Below are positions 57,844-64,000 of a stretch of 64,000 bases of DNA, one piece after another (the stretch's first letter is position 1; every line of letters begins with the position of its first letter). The stretch lies in the NCBI GenBank assembly GCA_003013855.2, contig ML058409.1, positions 992,001 through 1,056,000 of the forward strand. The letters are read 5' to 3'. The notes below the pieces were generated by a model. The model ran no database searches and was not told the origin of the DNA. It saw nothing but the letters and a program-made list of their open reading frames with translations. The translations under genes were made by a program, and so were the position numbers. The DNA is from Liriodendron chinense. Lineage: Eukaryota; Streptophyta; Magnoliopsida; Magnoliales; Magnoliaceae.

Positions 57844-58100
57844 TGTTGTGTAGCAAGCCAACAACGCCGGTGAAACCGAGATCGAATCTCCTGATATTAC
57901 CCACAAACGATAAACAAGAAGAAATAAAGAATATAAATGGAAAATCAATCAAACAACTACCACAAAACAAATTTTATGTGGAAAAACCCCAATAAGGGTA
58001 AAAACCACGGATGTAACCTCCACTATGCAATAAAACAAAGTTTACAATATAATCTCACCTTCTCCTATGCTTCCCATGCACAAAAGATGACCCTTTGCAA

Positions 58101-58163
<63 letters not shown>

Positions 58164-58527
58164 TGGATGTACAAAAACCCTAATCCCGATTTAATTCCCT
58201 TAATACAGTATTAAAAGAGAATTGGAGTCAAAATAGGAAACTATAGATCGCAGTTCGCGCATGGTCGGGCGCTCGACAGATCCAAAATCTGTCAAGAGAA
58301 TTGAAGAGAAAAACTGTCGAATTTTGGGGGTCCGACCTAGCATGGTTGGGCCCACGATTTGGGCTCCGTGCGCTCGATGACCTCACATCGGGGGCTCGAT
58401 CATCTCTGAAATAGTCTAGAGACAATCTGCTTCCTCCGTGTGAATTTCGGTCGCCCAACCCAAACAAGTCAGGCGCCTAACCACCCCCGGGCTGCAAATA
58501 CTGGTGCTGGCTCCACACCTCAACACA
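57844..58527 (-). repeat. 5' LTR of copia 2, with (CT)n microsatellite
   Basis: Begins TGTTGTGTAGC next to the PBS and ends near CCTCAACA at 58525 or two bases further. It contains a perfect (CT)29 run at 58103-58160. No partner LTR, so the right end is inferred from the TG..CA rule. Confidence 0.65.
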
Positions 58528-60020
58528 CTGGATAGCTCAAAGGCTAGTCGAACATCCTGGACAAGCATGCCCACCAGGTCGGGGTACCCTCACTACGTGC
58601 AATACCTGAACACATATGTGATGCATGCATGATTGCTAAGTATTATTTAGTCTATTTTCAACCAACAATATTGGGGAAGCCAAAACATCACAATTTGTGT
58701 TACAAGTCATGTATACAGGATCACGTGGCTCATCTCCTAAGGTCCTCAATTACATCAGGGTTTGTCACCCAAAGTCCATAATTAACAATGTGAAGGTACA
58801 AACATAGCTCAGGACTTAACACATATAGTATAGGTTATCACCCAGATTAATGATGGTAGGCTCGTCACCTAACATCGGTGCTCAAGACTCTCTGTATGAC
58901 TATTAAAATCAATACAGGTCAAAGACAGCACAGGCACAATTACCCATTATTCCATGCATACCCATGAGCTATAACGAGTAGGTCGCCAAAGATACGGACG
59001 CCTAATGATGCTGACTATATAGCAATGAAATTGTGATATCTTGGATTCCACAGAATGTGTAACAACAGTAGAACAATTAGTATGATTAACCCTGAAATTG
59101 ACTGATTTGATAGGCTGAGTGAAAAACATCAACTAAACCGGCTTAGCTAGGGTCGGTTAGTCATGTTACTTTCAAGTCGACCAAGCAAGTACATGAAAAC
59201 CAAACACAAATAGGTAGTCCATAAATAATGATTTTCAGAGATTAATCCCAATCATGTCGACGACATAGTATTCTAAGCATGTTGTGAATGAAATGGAACT
59301 TCATAGCATTCATTTACTTAATCAAGCATAAACCTAAACAATTGATATGCAGAATACTTCACTTCATAAATGGATAAAAACTAAATATTTGGCGTGCTAA
59401 TGAAAGCTAACTCATCAAATCCACAACCAGACACTAGCCTGGGTGAATGGGAATTCATTCGCTCAAGCATATGTGAACTTCAGTTCACTCAGGAATTTCA
59501 TCAAACACTTGATGGGCACAACCAGGGTTTTACCCATTTCATAACAATCCATCAGAAATGAATTCTAAACTAACATCAATCAGGTACATATAACATAAGA
59601 ATCATGATCATGGAATAATCCTATCATTTAAATACACCAAATCACAACAAAAGCCTTAAATTGACTAACTGTAACTATCGGGGGCCGATAAATGCTAGCT
59701 TAGAAGAATAGTCCTTACCTGTGTTGGTGAATCCACACACTGACAATATCCAAAGCGAAGGATTTGAAAGGAAATCCAAAAATTCCTACATGAGATTCGA
59801 ATGGGAAGGATTTAGCAAGAAAAATTCAATTAGAATATCTAATTTGACACATATGACAGAGAATTACCTGCGATGGACGACTGACATCGATCGATTGGAA
59901 GCGATGACAATCGGATGGGAAGCTCCAAGCAAAGCCCTAAGAAAAACCCTAGAAAACCCTCAATTTTCTATCTCAAATGAAATCTCAAATGGGCTTAGCT
60001 ATTTATAGTTCTAGATGGCC
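58528..60020 (-). repeat. LTR-like repeat related to the 37.7-50.0 kb repeat
   Basis: Shares GGGGAAGCCAAAACATCAC, GATGGTAGGCTCGTCACC and GGTGCTCAA motifs, in the same order, with 38.3 and 48.7 kb. It has a minus-strand TATA candidate (rc of CTATTTATAG, about 60000-60009). No coding content. Probably another LTR of the same unassigned family; boundaries not found. Confidence 0.5.
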
Positions 60021-61019
60021 CACAATGAAGGTGAGACACACAACTCACTCTCTCTGGTCTCGATCTAAGTTGTGTGGTTCGAAACATGGTGTTGGATACT
60101 GATGTAGGGGAAAGGTCAAGTCCACTAAGGCGATCGATTCCGCGTAGATTCGTGATTAATGACCCACTAATGAATGGTCTATAGCTGTTCTAGGTTTTCA
60201 GGATAACATTTAAATGATTTAGAGAACAAGGTTTGGTGAATCCTTTTATTAGGCCTTAGCGTACATTGACAGGTATCGAATTCTAATGGTAACACGGATT
60301 TATTTAGGGTTTCAGGCATTATGAATCGGATTAGGTCATCAGTTGTGTCATAAAGGTCTTTTGGTCAATTCGACTTCGATACTTAAGAAAAACAAGATCT
60401 GATTCATTGATCAGGGTAATCTAAGGTGGATCTGCATTGGGAATCGGTTATCCAGGTTAATCAATTATATTTTTAGTAAATCATAAATCGAGGTTCATAA
60501 ATCAACGGATTAGAGGTAGGATTTGACGATTAGAAAGGAATCGGTGGCTATCTATGATATATAACGAAAAATGTACGGTTAGATTGACGTGTTCCAGTGT
60601 CTTATAAGAGTTTGATTAAATAACAGAGTTAAAACTAGGGTTTCCTATATACATCTCTTAGATTCTTAACTTTAAATCGGACATCTGCACTCTCAATTGA
60701 GAATTAATTCAAAAATTCTTTTAGAGGTGCTTAATATTTTCAAGGCTTGAGGATCGAAAAATCCATGGCATTACAATGAAATCAATATAAAGCGAGTCGA
60801 AGGACCGAGTGGTCCTACTATAAATTTAAATGTCCACGTGACATGGTCGGTCGGATACCAGCAGCAGTCCCACGCCTGCGCACATCGAACGGGTTAGAAT
60901 AACAGATGTACGGTACAGATGAAACATATACATCAACATGGTTTCACGACTTATAATGATCTATCAAAACATATGTACGGCATGAATACAACCCGTTATA
61001 TTTACACTGTTTAACGTCA
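60021..61019. other. Unannotated AT-rich DNA
   Basis: I see no open frame with a recognisable domain, no terminal repeats and no strong tandem structure here. Confidence 0.5.
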
Positions 61020-61028
61020 CAATAAAAC

Positions 61029-61404
61029 GAGGAAAATTTTGCTACACCCACGAGTTAGCTACCCTAGCTACACCGGGTGTGGCGATGACCACACCATGAT
61101 GCATGTGTTGGATCCACGCCGTCCGCCATTTGACGACATCATTTTAGGGCATGGAACCAAAAATGAGGCAGATCTGAACCTCAAGTGGCCCTCAATAAGT
61201 TTTTAATGGTTGGCGTTCAATCCCCACTATTTTCTTTGCTGGGTCCACTTGAGCTTTTGATCTTCCTCCTTTTTGGTGTCATGCCTTAAAATGATCTCAA
61301 AAAATGAATGGACAGAGTGGATACAACACATACATCATGGTGGATCATTGCTACACCCGGTGTAGCTAGCGTAGCTAACTCGTGGGTGTACAAACATTTT
61401 TCTC
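61029..61404. mobile_element. Mutator-like MITE, 376 bp, with exact 9-bp target duplication
   Basis: Flanked by CAATAAAAC at 61020-61028 and 61405-61413, a 9-bp duplication as made by Mutator-like transposases. Terminal inverted repeats of about 53 bp contain TACACCCACGAGTTAGCTAC and CTAGCTACACCGGGTGT, with a few mismatches nearest the ends. No coding capacity. The interior at 61227-61345 carries the ~110-bp module also found in the hAT element. Confidence 0.93.
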
Positions 61405-61413
61405 CAATAAAAC

Positions 61414-62560
61414 TGTCTACAAGACCTTATCAATAGGTTAGATGACGAATAAACGTCACAAGTGGACCCAGGAAGTTTACAACCGTAATAGCCCACTCTC
61501 CACTGTTTTAAATGGTGAGTGTTCAATTTACACTGTTTTTATGTGGTGAGGCCTATCGGGGACTTGGATCCCTCCCATTCTTGCGTCCCGTTCTTGGGTC
61601 CTAATGCCTAAAATGGCCTGGCTAAATGGATGGACGGCTTGGATAGAATATATACATAACGGTGGGTTCCACAGTCCATTGCCAAAAGAAAAAGGACTGG
61701 ACGTCAAAGTCCCGAGAGGACGCCCTTTCTTTCCATTCATTATATTAATATAATACTATATTATATAATACAATATCATATCATGTTATATTATTTATTA
61801 TATTCCATTCTTATGATGGCCCCACATCCAGGTCTAACTGACCAGTTTAGATGGTCCATAAACATTATGTAGGGTCCACGAAGGTTCTAAGAGTGGATAT
61901 TCAACCCTACTGTTTTCCATGGTGGGTCCACCTAAGATCTAGATTTGCATAAATTTTGGGGCCATGGTCTCAAATCGAACGGACGGCTTGGATACAACAC
62001 ACCTCGAGCATCCATCAAGGTGGCCCCCGCAAACTGGCCAAGTCTGGGCCGCGAGAAGCTTTGGACGAAGCAGATACTTGTGTTTTGCTATCAACCAGAC
62101 CTTAAAGAGCTTATCAATAGGTTTGGTGGCATTAAATGCTACAGTATGGTACACTTCAACGGTGAGAATATTTGTCACCACTGTGTCCTAAGTTATGGCC
62201 CACCTAGGATTTGGATAGGGGTGGTTTTTGGTACTAATGGTTAAAATGACTGGACAAAGCGGTTGGACGGCATGGATCCAACATATACATCATGGTGATT
62301 TCCACTTCAAGAGAAACCGATGAACTGCATGGGTTTACGTCGAACTTCATAAGAGTTCAACGGTGATTAGTGTTCCCACTGTTTATTATGGTATGGCCCA
62401 CCTAACATTCAGTTCTAGGTTAAATTTCGCCCTCAGCGATAACATGATCCTACAAAGAGGATAGATGGCTTGGATTAATCACCTGATTCAAGGTGGGTCC
62501 ATGAATTAAAAACCCAACAGCCCTTGCTGATAGACAGCGTCAGTGTCTTTGACATCACCC
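61414..62560. repeat. Tandemly scattered ~110-bp modules shared with the MITE and hAT
   Basis: At least four diverged, same-orientation copies lie at about 61529-61665, 61908-62010, 62187-62297 and 62377-62505. Each runs from a CACTGTTTT-like start through a GGTCCAC/GGCCCAC block and a CCTAAAATG-like block to GGATGGACGGCTTGGAT-like text and a TACATCATGGTGG-like end. An AT-rich palindromic tract (TATTAATATAATA and relatives) lies at 61738-61806. No genes. Confidence 0.6.
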
Positions 62561-64000
62561 TTCGATTTGTTTTTTTTTTGAAACTCACAGGCGGAGTCTC
62601 GCATGGGTAATCCACTCCGTCCACAATCTTGGCCTGCTCATGTTGGGCCTAATGGACCTTCTTAGATATATGCTAAAGCCAAAGGAAATAACTAGAGAAA
62701 AGGAAAAGGAAGAAACCAGATTTCGACCATTGAATAAACTTCTTCCGCTATAGGCCTATATACATGAATCAAATCCACATATCAAGGTGGACCACATGCT
62801 GGCCATACTAGACAACGTAGGCACGTGAGTCCTACCTTCCAATAAATAAAATAGAAAGATTGCATATATATCAACATATAAGTCAAGATAGAGTTCATTT
62901 GATAGATCCGGCATCAAGACGGCAGGTAAACAACCGTATACTCACCTCAACGGTTGAAATGGAGTTGGGATACACATGGATGGTTGGGATCACCTTCTAA
63001 CTCCTCTAATCTCCTCTTTTCTTTCACTCACTCCCTCGCTTAATCTCTCCGTTGTATTTTTCCTTCTTTCTTTCTTTCCATCTCACTAGTGACGAGGGGT
63101 TAAACAGGAGAGATTGCATAGGGGCGGCTCGGATAGTGGGATGCGGCTCATAGCAAGAGGCAACTACGGCACGTAGTTATAAATACGGTAGATATTTCAT
63201 TTAGCTTTGAAAGCAATGTTTTTACTATTTAAGCTATTTTACTAAATGAGTCCCACATTATGTGTGGACCACAACTTTAAATCCGCCCATCACAATGAGA
63301 CGTGCCGCGTGGCGTTAGAATCATAACACCAGCATGGTCGCTGAGGCATAGATCTCGGGTCAATACAGTGTTAAAACATGATGACCAATCAAAACTCATT
63401 GATCTGGTCCATTCCGGGTATGCTGGCATCGGAAATGAAATGTACGAAAAGTTAATCAGGATATGGGTTTCACAGTATATATATAAATATATAATTATTA
63501 AAATTGATTAGTATAAATCAAAATTAATTTAGGTCATTAAAATTTTCGAGGTTTTTGAGTTCAGATGAGTGATCGTGACCTGATCTTTAGTGAATTTGGC
63601 ATTGGCCGATCAGGTATAGTGAGTTTTTTCGGTAGGTGTTAGGGATCCTTTTAACTTGACTGTTTGGAATTTTAATGTTTATCAAGTTGATTAGAAACAA
63701 TTTTATCGTATAGATGCACAATCATGATTTCTAGAGGGTGTAATAAATATTTTGGTTGGGATTGGATTAATCGATTCTCTAATCTACTAATCTGGCTCGT
63801 CATTTATTCTGAGACACACCGATGATGCTCCTCGTTTGACCTGTTTGGATTTTCAATGATTTCTGAATCAACATGAGACAATTTTATCAAAGTTAAGTTG
63901 AAGCTTGAAGAGTAGATTATTCTCGTTTTGGATTGCGTGTCTACAAATACTAACTGTTGGGGTCCCAAAATGTAGGGTCCCTCAAAGCAAACAAAATAGC
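62561..64000. other. Unannotated AT-rich DNA at the right edge
   Basis: No supported gene. There is a T10 run near 62570-62580 and CT-rich tracts near 63000-63085. A 69-codon open frame at 63302-63511 has no recognisable feature. Confidence 0.5.

Larger units (their letters stand above)
51540..58527 (-). mobile_element. Copia element 2, 3'-truncated and split by nested LTRs
   Basis: Minus-strand Ty1/copia remnant with 5' LTR at 57844-58527, PBS at 57829-57841, gag, protease and integrase to about 55.54 kb, and the first ~30 codons of the RT domain on the far side of LTR A (51540-51631). The reading frame joins exactly across LTR A once one copy of the duplication is discounted. RT beyond 51540, RNase H and the 3' LTR are missing. 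Confidence 0.85.

Noticed and set aside
58103..58160. (CT)29 as a CRISPR-like or functional array
   Set aside because: Simple microsatellite without spacers.
61738..61806. AT-rich palindromic tract as a replication origin
   Set aside because: Only composition supports it; AT-rich tracts of this kind are common in plant intergenic DNA.
63302..63511. 69-codon plus-strand open frame near the right edge
   Set aside because: No domain, no neighbours, no upstream signal; expected by chance.

Overview
This is nuclear DNA from a flowering plant, and nearly every readable stretch is retrotransposon. The evidence is TAT/Ogre-like and Athila-like Ty3/gypsy elements, two Ty1/copia elements, primer-binding sites matching tRNA-Arg, tRNA-Asp and initiator tRNA-Met, and plant-type hAT and Mutator-like non-autonomous DNA transposons. 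I found no intact single-copy host gene, rRNA, tRNA or CRISPR array. I cannot name the species.

Layout. (1) 1-~14.5 kb: a minus-strand TAT/Ogre-like element (Tat1). Its gag-pro-pol lies almost entirely in one frame broken by nonsense codons. Two spliced plant-mobile-domain/DUF7745-like genes lie antisense at its 3' side. (2) ~14.9-28.3 kb: a second minus-strand TAT element (Tat2), again with an antisense spliced plant-mobile-domain-like gene. A 776-bp hAT element with an exact 8-bp target duplication interrupts that gene. (3) 28.3-29.95 kb, continued at 37.74-38.37 and 48.6-50.0 kb: an older non-coding LTR-like repeat split by two later insertions. (4) 29.95-37.74 kb: copia element 1, with LTR pair, PBS, PPT and near-perfect target duplication, interrupted by a solo LTR. 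(5) 38.37-48.61 kb: a near-complete Athila-like element with 1.5-kb LTRs, an exact 5-bp target duplication, tRNA-Asp PBS and PPT. (6) 50.0-51.5 kb: a diverged LTR related to the Athila LTR. (7) 51.5-58.5 kb: the remains of copia element 2. Its reverse transcriptase is split by solo LTR A, which is itself split by solo LTR B; B has an exact duplication and A a one-mismatch duplication. (8) 58.5-64 kb: another LTR-like repeat, a Mutator-like MITE with exact 9-bp duplication, and repeated ~110-bp modules.

How the parts relate. The gag, protease, RT, RNase H and integrase remnants describe the usual retrotransposon cycle, but every element is disabled. Most breaks are nonsense codons in otherwise continuous frames. 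Three patterns stand out. Arrays of short inverted repeats (GACCGGTC-type, or TCCGAT-CA-ATCGGA in one LTR) sit just upstream of the TATA box in LTRs of unrelated lineages. Both TAT elements carry antisense plant-mobile-domain genes. One ~110-bp module is shared by a hAT and a Mutator-like element.
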